Below are positions 36,401-48,527 of a stretch of 64,000 nt of DNA, one piece after another. The notes under the pieces were generated by a model. That model was not told the DNA's origin. It did no database searches and saw nothing but the letters and a program-made list of their open reading frames with translations. The stretch's first letter is position 1; every line of letters begins with the position of its first letter. The stretch spans positions 24,019,501 through 24,083,500 of the forward strand of contig AP031355.1 of NCBI GenBank assembly GCA_037833965.1. Direction: 5' to 3'. A program made the translations under genes and the position numbers. This stretch comes from Marchantia polymorpha subsp. ruderalis (taxonomy: Eukaryota; Streptophyta; Marchantiopsida; Marchantiales; Marchantiaceae).

Positions 36401-37600
36401 TGTGTGGATGGGCCGGCAAGAGAGTGCACGTAGGCATTGATGCCGCCGTCCCTCCCTCGAGGCTCGGAGGCTCGGAGTACCCCCGGTTTTGCTTGCCCCT
36501 GCCCCCTTCCCTTTTGGCACCCTTGGGGCTGCGCTTCTCCCTCGTCACTAGCGGTTCTCGAGCCTACACACTACCAGGGGACTGTACTCTACTCTACCCC
36601 CGTCTGCTTCTGCAGCCGCTGGTAGATCTGCCCTGCTCGTCTACTCGTCTACGCTGCCACTTTCCATCTTTCTCGCTCGTCTGTCGCTCTCCAGTGGGCA
36701 GTGTACCCATTTGCCAAGTGCTGCCGCTGTTCTGGTCTGCTCTGGCAAATGGGCGAGATCCCCCGCATGGGCAACGCGAAGCTTAGAGACGGGCCTAGTG
36801 GGGCCTCGTCTCGACTAATCAAGCAGCTCGAGTGGCTGCTTGGCAGCGACGCGACTCTGGAGAGTCGAGTCCACGGAGCCGGGGAGGAAAAACGTCTCGA
36901 GCATCGAGCCCGGCTCTGGCGGGTCCCGTCCCGTCCCGTGCCATCGCTGTGGCAGCCATTCGTCGACACTCCAGTTTTGACGCCTGTTTCTATGGTGGCT
37001 CAGCGCAGCTCGGTTTCCGCAGCTTGGGCCAGGGCGCGCACGTTCTCTCCAGTCCGGTAAAGGGGCAAGACGCTTCAGGGAAGCACAAGAGCCTCCCCAG
37101 CAGCAGCAGCAGCAGCAGAGACCAAAGCAGAACAGAGCAGAGCAGAGCGAGGAGTGGCAGCAGTACGTAGTGCAGTTAGTACGAGCGTTTGTACACTCGC
37201 GCGGAGTAGCTGGGGAGATGGGCCGACGAGCTCAGCTCGTCTTGCCAGACCCTCACGTTGTGTTGTGTAGATGGATCCTGAGGTTGTTGAATGGTATCTC
37301 ACGAAATGTGGATGACGAGCATTTGTAGGGTACTGTAGCGGCGAGAGAGGCTGGTAACATTGTTCGAAGGTCCCCCACCAACCCAACCGCAGTCATCCAT
37401 CGCTGCTGCACCTCGCATTCTCCTCTCCTCTCCTCTGCTCTGCTCGCCATCGTGCAATTTCGGCCTGTTCTACCCCAAGCCTCCCATTAGTGGCTCTCAA
37501 CTACTGCCCCTCAGTTTCCAATATTTTCTCTCCTACGAGCGCAAGTTGCTCAGATCAACATGTCAATAAGCTGACCACCTCGCGTTCGCATGGGTCGTTA
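33444..37600. other. GC-rich upstream region of the TIR-NB-ARC gene
   Basis: About 4 kb with purine- or pyrimidine-rich tracts (a GA-rich stretch at 34,260-34,325), CAG-rich runs (35,500, 35,870, 36,243, 37,100) and G- or C-tract arrays. It should hold the promoter and 5' UTR of the minus-strand gene, but no TATA box or start site could be assigned. Open frames here overlap on both strands and are not convincing genes. Confidence 0.5.
36289..36317 (-). repeat. C-tract array (G-quadruplex candidate on the minus strand)
   Basis: Successive CCCC runs separated by AG or AA, so the minus strand reads GGGG(TT/CT) repeats. It is the mirror of the array at 28,383, on the other side of the TIR-NB-ARC gene. 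Confidence 0.75.
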
Positions 37601-40092
37601 TTGCCACGTTGAGTGCTCTCAACAATGGATGATGGTCAATCGAAGTCGTGCTCCTAGAGCTGAAGAGGACGTCCACCACTTTTTGGAGAAATTCTCCTGT
37701 AGACGAATGACCATTTTCACTCTTCCAAGTTTGGTATTTGCATCCACTCGGAGTTTGCGTCACTCGGCGAAGAAACAGACCTTAATGTCAATCCAATTCA
37801 GCCTACTCATCGGAGTAAGTTCACATAAATTCATATATATATGAATTCATGTGAACTATATTTATTTATTTATTTATATGTATATGTTTTGCCACTTTTT
37901 GTAGCTAGTTACTGACGACTGTTCGTTTGCTTTCATTTGTTTGCGAAGTGGCATGGAAATATTCTAAGTTTTGTAAGCCGGAATCGGAATCCTCTTCTTT
38001 TTTCCAGTATTTGGGCAGTATTTTCGACTTCCATTCAAAATACATTCATTGCAGCTCGAGGTCGCAGCGATATATTCGATCCCAAGAGGTTTTGAGTATT
38101 TGGAAAGAGTCGGTCATATCACTTCGTCAACATAAAGTGGACGAGTTTGGAAGCACGAGGATTGGAAGGTCATGAACAAGAATCCCTTCTTGCCGCTCCT
38201 TCAGCTCTTCCCTTGCGTTACTGCACACATATCTCCCTATCCGTGCATTGCAACTAATCCAGTTTTCTGAGGAGAGGTATCGAGTACATATTCTCAGGCC
38301 TCACTGCATGAGCGTTCCTTGCTACGCATAGCAGAATCCAATCTAATCGTCGAAATAGCGAGCAGCTGAGATTGAGGGTGTAGTGCTCAGATTGCCCCGG
38401 AATGTTAACAGCTTACACTGAAGGCCAAGCTTGACGCCATTTCTCTGATATGGAGTTCATGTACTCAATTCTCTCGAGGTCTCCCCAGCCAGCAATGTCT
38501 GCAATTTGGACGAAGGTGTATGATCCTTCCAAATCTATTGTTACTTGCATGGGTAGTGGACTGTATTTGAGATTCAGAGGTAAGGAATGTTGTTTTTAAC
38601 CCTAGATCTCACTCAGAGGAGCGGAATTAACACAGGGCCCAGCTTCGAGTTGTGGGCTGAAACCACGTGACGGTGAAGCTTTTACCTCGGTCCTTTTCAG
38701 TGGTCCTCACCCTTCTCTCACTGTATGAAAGTGCGAGCTGGTGTTCTGGGACCTAGGCAGGATGTGGGGGTTGGGTTTCATCACGATGGCCAAATCTGGT
38801 CGTAGTGCGCGGCCACGTGACTCCATAAACGATTTTTCTGTTGGTTCGATCCTCATGTGGTGCCGAGTGAAAAGTGAATTTCAGGTGGCTGAGAGACGAG
38901 TGACTGTGCATTTAATGAAAACATCGGTGACACTTACCGAGCTGTAAACAAACCAGTTCGTGCCCTTGGCCACAGCTTTTCCTTCCTCTTGCTCTCATAG
39001 TTCATGCAACGACCGTAACGATGTTCACCAACCAGATGCCAGTCCCTTCACTCCCTTGCCATTTTGAAATGTCTCGTCATTCAAGCTCAGCTTGTTCATC
39101 CCACCCACCCGCTACTGTTTCGGGGTTCTCGAACATTCATGGCTACGACACATCTGGTACGAAACTTGGTCCCAAAGACATGACGATGCGACATTAAAAT
39201 GGCTACTTTCCCCTTACACCAAAGCCAGGCTTTGCAATCGTTGCCCGAGCTCTCCATCAAGTCACCTGCCAAAATATGAAGTTGCCAAAGTTGAAAATAA
39301 TAATAATTTATAGTTTTTTATTAAATGTACTATATTTAAGGCGCCATGCTGATGACTCCATCGCTCATTCTGATTCTAGACGATAGCTGCCCCTAATTAT
39401 GTAGATGATGCGGTGTTTATCAGATCACGAAAGATCTTGTAAAGTCCACACTTGATTCAGAGTTAGATGTAGGATTTGTTCGCACATACAATATGAAATA
39501 TTTTCAATGGAGATATTATCCTAGCCCCATCGTCTCCTTTCGGCTTCATCCATGAACTACTTTTTGAGGTCTTGGCCACTTTATGAGGTCCTCTCATCAT
39601 TTTTGCTATTTTGATTCGTTCTCTATATGTTAATTTACTCGATTCACCGTAGGCGATTCAGAAGCAATGAACGAGGTTCTAGAAAGAAATGCTGATTGTG
39701 CACCTATGGATTGCTTTTATAACTCTTCTCCGTCCGTCATTGAAAACTTTGACCTGGAGTCGACAACTTCGCTAAGTGAGACAATACGAGTCCGATTGTG
39801 ATTGTGGGATATTTATTCATTCGACCCACGTTTAACCAAACGAAAGTTTTTGTTTTTGCACGACACGCAAAACGTTTAGACCTCTCGAGTTTGAAACAAA
39901 CGGTGCTACTGCTAGCACGTAACAAATGACACGCTTCACAAGCTAAGCGGAATAAATGATGGTTTGCAGCCAATGAGATCAAACTTTAAGAATCAGCACA
40001 AGAGTGTGTTTGGGCATACTCTGGCAACTAGCCAACTCCCCGAGGAATCTAATGAGTGAGTCTATGGAGAATTCAACACACTTGGTCATAGC
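37601..40092. other. Non-coding region
   Basis: No gene could be supported. Two identical CCACGTGAC words (G-box core CACGTG) lie at about 38,663 and 38,813. A 68-codon open frame at 38,741-38,947 overlaps the second, but has no recognisable domain. Confidence 0.4.
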
Positions 40093-40857
40093 CAGGCTTT
40101 CTATATAGGGCGGATTCCGTATGTTCCGTGTTTTAACAACATAAGGATAATTCTCAAATCAAAATATGGAATATACGGAACTTGATAGAAATATCTCATG
40201 TTTTCGGCCGAATTTGACGGCAATGTAATATATTTGAGAGAGAGAGAGAGAGAGGTGTCATTTTTTATCTGTGAGTAAACTTTTACAATTTCAGCACTTA
40301 GACATCACTCTCCACATCGTTGCAATGTTCTAAAATGGTCAAACTAATACTCCGAAAAATTGCATGAGTTGAAGAAATCTACTATCAGACTTGTTCAATC
40401 AACAGATTTTTGTGAACCGGTAACATCGACTTTATAATGTTCTCGTTTCACAAAAGCCAAAAGTTGTTTGTGTTTTTTCATTATTTAATCTGTGTCCTTT
40501 TGTTCCCAAGAAAGTTTGAAACGTTCTTGATATGTTAGAACTAGTTGAATAATTTCTCGTGTTTTCAAAACTAAAAGTTATTGAAATAAACAAGTAAACA
40601 AAATACTAGAACTTGCCTGGTTGAACTCATCAGGTGTCACCTCAAAGTTTTGGTTGAGTAACTCCGTTAATTTCTCTAGTAAAGCCCCATAGTTACAAAA
40701 AGTCACCGCGAAGTTTTAGCTGAGTGATTCACTTAGTTTCTCTAGCAAAGCCACATAGATAACCAAGAGTATTTTGTTGGAAATACGGAACTTTCTTAAA
40801 ACGAAATAAGACAATAGTACTCTCAAGTTCCGTATTTGCCGTATATAGAGAGTCCTG
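40093..40857. mobile_element. Non-autonomous hAT-type DNA transposon (MITE-like, 765 bp)
   Basis: The element begins CAGGCTTTCTATATAGGGC and ends with the inverted counterpart CAGGACTCTCTATATACGGC read on the other strand; the two termini match at 17 of 20 aligned positions with one gap. It is flanked by an exact 8-bp direct repeat GTCATAGC (40,085-40,092 and 40,858-40,865). An 8-bp target duplication and CAGG-starting termini are hallmarks of the hAT superfamily. Inside there is no long ORF, but the words TTCCGTAT and TACGGAAC recur near both ends, as transposase-binding subterminal repeats do. There is also a GAGA microsatellite near 40,237 and a 66-bp tandem pair. The exact target duplication suggests fairly recent insertion. 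Confidence 0.88.
40636..40767. repeat. Two tandem 66-bp units inside the hAT-type element
   Basis: Two diverged copies start GTCACC at 40,636 and 40,702. They share AAGTTTT, TGAGT, TTTCTCTAG and AAAGCC blocks at constant spacing. Confidence 0.8.
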
Positions 40858-40865
40858 GTCATAGC

Positions 40866-43800
40866 GTAGCACAATGGCACCTGGTGTTACGGTTGAGACT
40901 GGAAGGTTAAAACGGGCGGAGGCATTTCGAGAGGATGAGTCGTGAACTGCTCGATACACGTGTCTCTGCGGGGGTCAGAAATTGGGCCCTTGAGGTGCAC
41001 TTCTGCCACAAGATTGCGTAAAGGATCAACATAATCTGGTTCTTTTTGCACGCACTTTGTACACTTTGGACACTTTGGACTGTGGATATGGACGTGGTCA
41101 TGAGCCCTGGAAACTTTTCTTGGTGATTTCGAGGGCACAACTTAGCCCAACAAACGCCTCCCTCGACCCTGTGATCCCACTCTTCGACTCCAAACAGAAA
41201 CACTCCATGACTGGGATCACAAATGATATGAAAACAAACAAAGTAGCTGAGCTCATTCAGACCATATCCTGAAGATAAAGCTTATTTTTCAAGGTACAAC
41301 CTTGGCTCGTAAAGTATAAGGTCCGATGGCAGAGGACAAAAGCTTTTACTGTCGCCGGCAACAAAATACACCAAAGATCCATGTGCATGTTTATATATCT
41401 TATCCAGATTATCATAACGGAATTGGAACAAAAAGATGAAGCTCCACTTTAAGAACAGGTGATCGCACTCGTACTACAGTGAACATTTCCACAAGAGCTC
41501 ACGTTGTTTAAGAGAATTTGGTCCTTCTGCAAGTGGACAAGATACCTTGACCTTATACCCAAGCCCAGAAGGGTGGAGCACTCGCGCATGTTCTTTCATA
41601 TGATTCACCCATAACCCTGTATAGGAGGTGATGAATTCTCCAGCTCGACCCGGTCCCCATCAGAGTGTAGAAAGTCCTTGTTAATTGAAGATTAGTCATA
41701 AAAATGAGCTACGAATCAATGGAAGTAGCAAGGTCCTGTTGAGATACGCCACATCTGCAAAAGTCGAAGAACAGAATTATTGGAAGAGTGCCTGAGCGGC
41801 TGAAAAATCTGCACAGGGTCAAAGGTACAGCAGTGAAGTGTTGAGAGGCCGCCTCTCGGGGCTGAAAGTATAGAAGATCTCCATAAAATCACTTTGTCAG
41901 AGCAAAGTGCGAACAGCTCAATTGTGCTTGAGTTTTGAGTAAACAATATCTCTACATTGCATGATGGGCGCATGACCAAATCGGATTTATGATCCTGTCC
42001 TCTTTGAGATCAGCGAAATTGCAAATTAATTGATCTTGAGTTCAATACTAGTTAAACCTCTTGAGATGATCAGCTTTGAAAAGAGCACTCACGATTGTAA
42101 AACAATAATTGCTTAATGGGATATGCAGCTTCGTGTGAGCCAATCAGTCAAAACCGCTGCACGAAATGAGTAGAGAGAACCATGGACCACCGACTGCCAA
42201 CTCTAAATAAGAAGCAAGATTTTGACTCTGGCGAATCTACATTTCAGGGCAGCTAAGCAAAGTTATGAACCAAAGCTTGAAGAACGGTATTTCAGCCTTC
42301 GTCTCCTCGAGAACAAAAAGAAAAAGTAACGGTTTTTAAAAAGTAGCAGCTCCTATTGAAATGTGGGATGCATTCGGAGATCTCCCAAAGGAAGAATGAG
42401 TATTCACGAAGGTCATCTGCAGGTTTATGAGAGGGGTCAGATTGGCAGACGCACAGTACGGGGGAGGAAATAAGAGCAACAGTTCTTGAGCTAGAGATCT
42501 TCATGAGATCAATTTGTCAGCAGAAAAGTGGACTGAGTTTCATTGTAGCCGACCTTTCTCTCAAGGATGTAGCAAAAAAGGCACCGCTGCACGAGTATGT
42601 AAGTCCCTAAACCTCCATGCGCATTCGAACCTAATGAATCCCCCAATCACCCAATCATAGACATGGAGAAAAAGCTCGATGACATCTATCCTGCTGGGAA
42701 CACACTAATTGGAATACTAATTTCATCACCGTCAGTCGCTCTCTCCAGTATTCTGAGAGACTTTTCAATCATTTGTCAGGCGATAGATCATGTTAATCAG
42801 TCGAGCACCTACAGACTAGAAGCATGACCTTGAATGCATAGGGCACTCAATAATGGTACAAAGTCCCGGGTGCCAAACTCTAACACTACGCATATTTCTT
42901 CCAACACCACAACTCTAGGCCCTTCTCGCTAGCTTTAGAGCCGGGGTTGATTAAATTCAAAGGGATCCACATTCCTCAAACACTTGCATCATTCACTCTC
43001 CGCTTTTTCAGGCCGGCGAGCGAGCATGAGGTTTCATGAGGCTCTCCTCCAGCTGGGGTTTAGGGTTTATGGGTAGACAGACACCCGCAGAGGATTTCTA
43101 CCCAGCTCCATCTTTCTCTGCGTCTGCTCTCGTTGCCTCTTCTCTGGATCGATGGACGGATCGATCTACTGTTTGGAAGGAAAGAGTGCCTGCTGCTGTA
43201 AGTTTCCATTGATGATTGGCGTTCACAGAGAAGAGGAGAGGATAGAGTCGAGGCGTATGGATCCGGTGTTCGTCCGCATCACGATGCCTTTCTAGCATTC
43301 ATGGCGTGGAAGCTGCCTGCATGTTGGCCTGGAGATATAATACCTCGGCATATTTCAGTGGGAACTTGTGCGACTCAGGTCGAGTCGGAACCATGAGTAC
43401 AAGTACGAGTAGCCCCCAACATTATGAACGAGGCCGGCACGCAGCGCTGCTGTGGGATGCCGTGGATGTTGTGGCAAGATAAATCCGCACACTACCCCCG
43501 TCAGCCCCAGCCCCAGTCCCAAGCCCACCCCCCAACCCCCCGTCCTTCCACTCCCGAGAGAATCCAACATGGGGCTTGTCGTGGAACCCCCATTTACTCA
43601 CCACAACCATCGCCGCATTGCCCCCATCCATCAGCATCAATGACATCTCCTCACTCCCTCCTTCCCTGCCCTTCCCTCCCGAAAGGTAGGACTCTCTCCT
43701 TCTTCGTCTACCTTCCTCGGGAGCTCCATTCCATGCAGAAGCAGAAGCATAAGCTCACAGTCGCCACTGTGCATACAGGAATTGCATGATCCAACAACTG

Positions 43801-45350
43801 TCTGCGTGAATCAATGGCTCCTCTGGGCCAAAGGTAGGACTCGAGGTTTCCCACCCTCGGGACTGTCATTCGCCCGTCTCCTTCCTTCATGACGCGACGA
43901 GACCAAACGGTGGTCGAAGCTGTGCCCACTCATCTCTACCACCACACTGTACTGCAGTGCTGCAGTCTGAACCTCGCCTCTCGATCTCCTTGACTTCCAC
44001 GCACCGGGACGAATTGACCGTCGCTGAAATCCTTTGCAGTCCGACCCTACAAAGGCCCTCGTTCCCAATTCAGCAGAGGCATCAACTCCTGCTTGCTTCT
44101 GTGCTTGCATCTTGGCAAGTGGGAACCCCCTCGCCATATTGCCCGCGCCTACTAACCCCCAGCGTAGGAATAAACTTTCATGGGCACGAGGACTCTGACC
44201 CTCCACCTCCACGACGTGTGGGAATGTTTTTCCTTATTCTCGTATTTTTTTATTAGGGCTCGCTTTAAGCACCTTGCGATTCGATCAATGAGTTTCAATT
44301 ATTTCTTTATTCGCCGTTTGCATAGCTTACCGACGGTTTGGGAGTTCAGAAAATAAAGGCTCAGAAATGGATTGTCTTCACTCCGATATCAGATTAGATA
44401 GATATCATGCGCACCATATAGCTCCTCTAAGATTCTCTAACTCACAGTTTCTTCTTCGAATCACAAATTCCGTGCTGAAACAATTCCAGGCTGCTCACGC
44501 AGCAGCATGTTTCTCAGCGTGGAGGAGTTCCCTGATCCTCGTCGCTTACAAAATGAAAAGGACTGTTGCGAAGGAATACTTTCGATGGATCGATGGACCG
44601 ACCGACCGACCGACCGACCGACCGACGGCGTGGAATGTCTCCCCATTCCGATCTGGGGACGGACTGCCTTGCGCTGGAAACATGATTATCAAATCAATAT
44701 TATTCTTGAGTGGAGGACGAGGCTCTGGCTGCCATGGACATGGAGGACGGAAACTGTGGGTGTGCCCTTATTTTCCTGGGGATCGTACACGGCCATTTGA
44801 ATGGCCAGATGGTCTGGTGGGAGCCAAATCAATGAGGGTCGACTTTTTGCGCTGCTGTTTGAAATCGTCGTCGGCTTTACTCAGCGCAGCAGGAAATTAT
44901 TCACCGCTCTGGCCCCTCGTGGAAACCATTTTCGCTTTACTTCGTCAATGTCGAATCTTCTATTCAAGTCAAATCTTATTGAAATGCGCAGCACTCATTT
45001 CCTTGAGTCTCTCTGTGTGGTGCGTGCCCAGACGAGACGACTGTTCTGCTCTTTCTTCTTGCACGACAGAAATTCCTCGTGGACTTATTCACTCCCTCGC
45101 TCTCTCCCGTTTCGATTCTCCTCTTCTTCCCTGCTTCCCTTCTGCCACTCGAGTTGTGCTCTGCTTCCGACTCTTAATTTCCACATTTCCTTTGGATTTT
45201 AATTTTTTCCCCCGTGCATTGCATTTCACCACAACACTCTTCTCTTTCGGCCTAGTTTCAGTCTTGGGAAAAAACTTCGGCTGTCATGATTTTCTTCATT
45301 ATTGAGAAATATTGCTTTTTAAAGCCCTCTTTCTTCCTTCTTTGCCCCAT
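40866..45350. other. Non-coding region between the hAT element and AT-rich block 2
   Basis: Nothing recognisable as a gene. It contains a C-tract array (43,504-43,543), a telobox-like TTTAGGGTTT (about 43,058-43,070) and a CCGA repeat (44,597-44,626). A 312-codon plus-strand frame at 44,367-45,305 runs through the CCGA repeat and looks spurious. Confidence 0.4.
44597..44626. repeat. (ACCG)n tetranucleotide microsatellite
   Basis: About seven perfect tetranucleotide units. Confidence 0.9.
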
Positions 45351-48300
45351 GATGAGGGGAATATGATTTCAGATATCAATTATTTGTAACTTTCCGGCTA
45401 TTCAGACTCATACTCTAAGGCTGTCTTTTCTTCAAACTGTCCGAAGATTATATAAAATTTTATCTCTCAATCATCTGGAAAGAAATTTCCAAAAATACTG
45501 AATCAAATATCTTTCTGAGTCCCTCCTACATAAAAATAGACATTCTGTACAAAATCTGGATGACCAATGCATGACTTTCATATCCTGACATAATCGCCAT
45601 ACATACGATGATAAAACATGAGTAAACACCCGATGACGTGAAAGTGATCAGAACAGATATTTTCGTTTCCAATTTATAGTATATCAAAACTATAGATCTT
45701 AATATGGATGGGTAAAATAGCCACAAAAAGACCTAGGTTTTATTTTAAACTGATATGTTTTTAATTATGCACTCAAAAATATAGAATAAGTTTTTCAGCT
45801 CTTTAACATCGTTATTTCTCTTGCTTGTTCTCTGAACTGATTGCAGCTTATCATGAATTAAGACGATTGAGAATCTTCTAAATGTAACACTTGGCGGTAA
45901 CCTAATCAAAACTTCGTAATCTAAATACATATCTCCTCTCTTACGATATCATTTAGTTCTGTAAAGGAGGAAAAGTATAAGCTGTACATCTTTGAAAATA
46001 TGCAGTTCTAAAGGGCATTTAACGGAATTCCACTGAAATAAAATAGCGTTTTTTTAATTGAACTCAATAGTTATGAAAGCTTGCGTTAAAGTTAAAAAAA
46101 TTAATAAAGTAGTTTTAGTGTTTTATTTGAGGAGACTAAAAAATAAAAAATTTATGACCCGGTAAATATAATGCTTTTAAATTATCTTCTAAAGAAAGAA
46201 CACATCATAGCACAATATAGCTCCACTAAGTTTTGCGCTGAAGTGCATTTTGGTTGGAAACAAAGTAAAATTTGGAATATTAATTTCTTAAATGATACAT
46301 TATTTTAATCATCAAAAGTGTCATTGTTTTGGCAAGAGTATAATCTTGAAATTTTATGCCCCCTCCAAATTCATCCGTAGAAGTGACTCTGATTTTGTAC
46401 AGATAGGCAATTGAAAAATTATAACTTCTAAAAACGAGTATTCTGTGTAGAATTTGAAATCATTCATAATTTACCAGAAACAATCATTACAAACGAAATA
46501 ATAATTTCATCTGCAAACATAATTTTAAGGATGTACAGCAAAAAATCATTTAGATTTTTTAGCTCAAACATATGTCATCAAAAAATATCCATACAGGATA
46601 GTATTTTCTACAGAATCTGAATTTTAATTCATGTTATTTCTAGTAAAAAAATTGATGTTTTCAAAAATAGTTAAATCTTACTGTAATCTAGAAATAAATA
46701 TTGTCCTGGTGAAATCTCACTTTTATTCTGAAAGAAGGTATTTTTCATCAAATTTTTTGCTTCTTTTGTAGATTAATATCATTTTAATAAATAAGTTCAC
46801 ATGACGGTATTCATATAATATATAATATTTTATTTTGGGTTTGGAAGAAGTAATTTTTTGTTGTTTATTTTTCTTTAGCTATGTTCTCAATGCTAATAGT
46901 TACAATACAAGATTAGAAATCTGAAAAATGAATACCAAAACATTAATTTATGTGCTTACGACTGGTGAAGTTTATAAACTCACATAAAGTAATCGAAAGT
47001 GAAAATAAGCTCAATGGAAATCATTCTCTTCTTTTACAAATTATTTTTAAATTGAATTCTATATTAAAATATGATTTCTTGATCTTTGATTGTTTATTAT
47101 AATAATAATAGAGACCCTAGTAATTTATTTATATATTTGCTCTCCGAATGAATTAGTCAGAAATTTGCCTATAATTAAACATTGAAAAGTGTTACTAATC
47201 GTATGTAAATACATTTATGTTGTCGTTTAATTCTGTATCTTTGTTTGAGTGATACGAAGGCAACAAGGTTAATTGTTAAATGTGTACACAAGAGTAGGAG
47301 CGTGAAAAGTATGATGCAAGCAAGATAAATTATGAACTGTTCTACCGTTAAACTAGGAAAAGAGTCCCAGTATAAAGCTTGCCTTTGACGGGGAGATTTG
47401 TCATGATTGGATATTGTTCAACTCCCTTAAATCATAATGCAAGTGCTGAATATGATGGGATATGATGCATGAAGTACATCAGCCGCATGTAAGTAGATCT
47501 CCTAATATTGAGTATTTAGTCAAGAGCATGATAATCTCATCATTAAGCTGTCGACGACTTCCAACGATTAATACAATAGTGCTCAGATAATATTATACTG
47601 TAGTACAATGGTTCATGGCAAACATTGTACTTCTCCGAAATCCCTACGCATCATTAATATTTTGGGTATCTGTTTCCATCAGTATTCGCTCTTTTATCCA
47701 GAATTTCACTGGCAGTTACTTTAACTGATGAAAGTGATGTCCATGAAGAGAAAACCTCATACTAAAAAATAGGGGTTTCAAGATAACTTCTATCAGATGT
47801 GCTAAAAAATCGAAATCGAGGCCAACCTCATAAGTGTACTAGCAATATCTTGGGGATAAGTATTATTCCGCTACATTGTCTGATAAAGGTCCAGAATTTT
47901 GTAGGTTGCTATAAAAGTTTCTTTACATTGTATACTCTAATTATTTGATACTATAAAGTCTGGTAGGGATGTACGAATTCCATATAATAGTATCGAAAAA
48001 AAGGTACAATTTTTACGGCAGTATGACATTTCTCATAACATTCTGGGATACCTGAAACCCATCATATGTAGACAATACTTACTAAGTTGATGTTGAATAC
48101 TGCTATCTCATCCACCTCAATGGGATGCGTTATAATTATAACATCGAGACACCTGGAATAAAAAACACCTGAATTATGAAACAGAGAATTTCATTTACAT
48201 GCAGAAGAGAGAACTTACGTCTTTAGTCACATGTGAATTCTTCGCACTTTGCAGCTCTAGTTTTCACATTAATTAAAAAAATTCATGACATGATTCCCTT

Positions 48301-48527
48301 ATGAACTGAATTGTTACTCAATGGCGAGAGAAAAATATCATATTAACATAAGAAAACATTTTTTACAAATTCTTAATACAAATGTGCCAAATGTTTGAAA
48401 TGGTGACAATAAAGAACACAAGAAACACACCATTCTCATGTCCTTACGTGTTTTGCATATATAAAATCTATGGTCATATACCTGCCCATAGATTTTATCT
48501 CATGTTTTGTCGTCAATGCCGGTGGAG
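45351..48527. other. AT-rich repeat block 2, left part
   Basis: About 3.2 kb of AT-rich DNA with no gene and no recognisable element. Its texture is like block 1 (17,400-24,130), and it runs into the LTR of the copia relic at 48,528. Confidence 0.6.

Noticed and set aside
41775-41830. tRNA-like wording (GAGCGGCTGAAA)
   Set aside because: No acceptor stem, anticodon arm or T-loop could be folded around it.
44367-45305. 312-codon plus-strand open frame
   Set aside because: It runs through the tetranucleotide microsatellite, has no domain, and overlaps other frames of similar quality.
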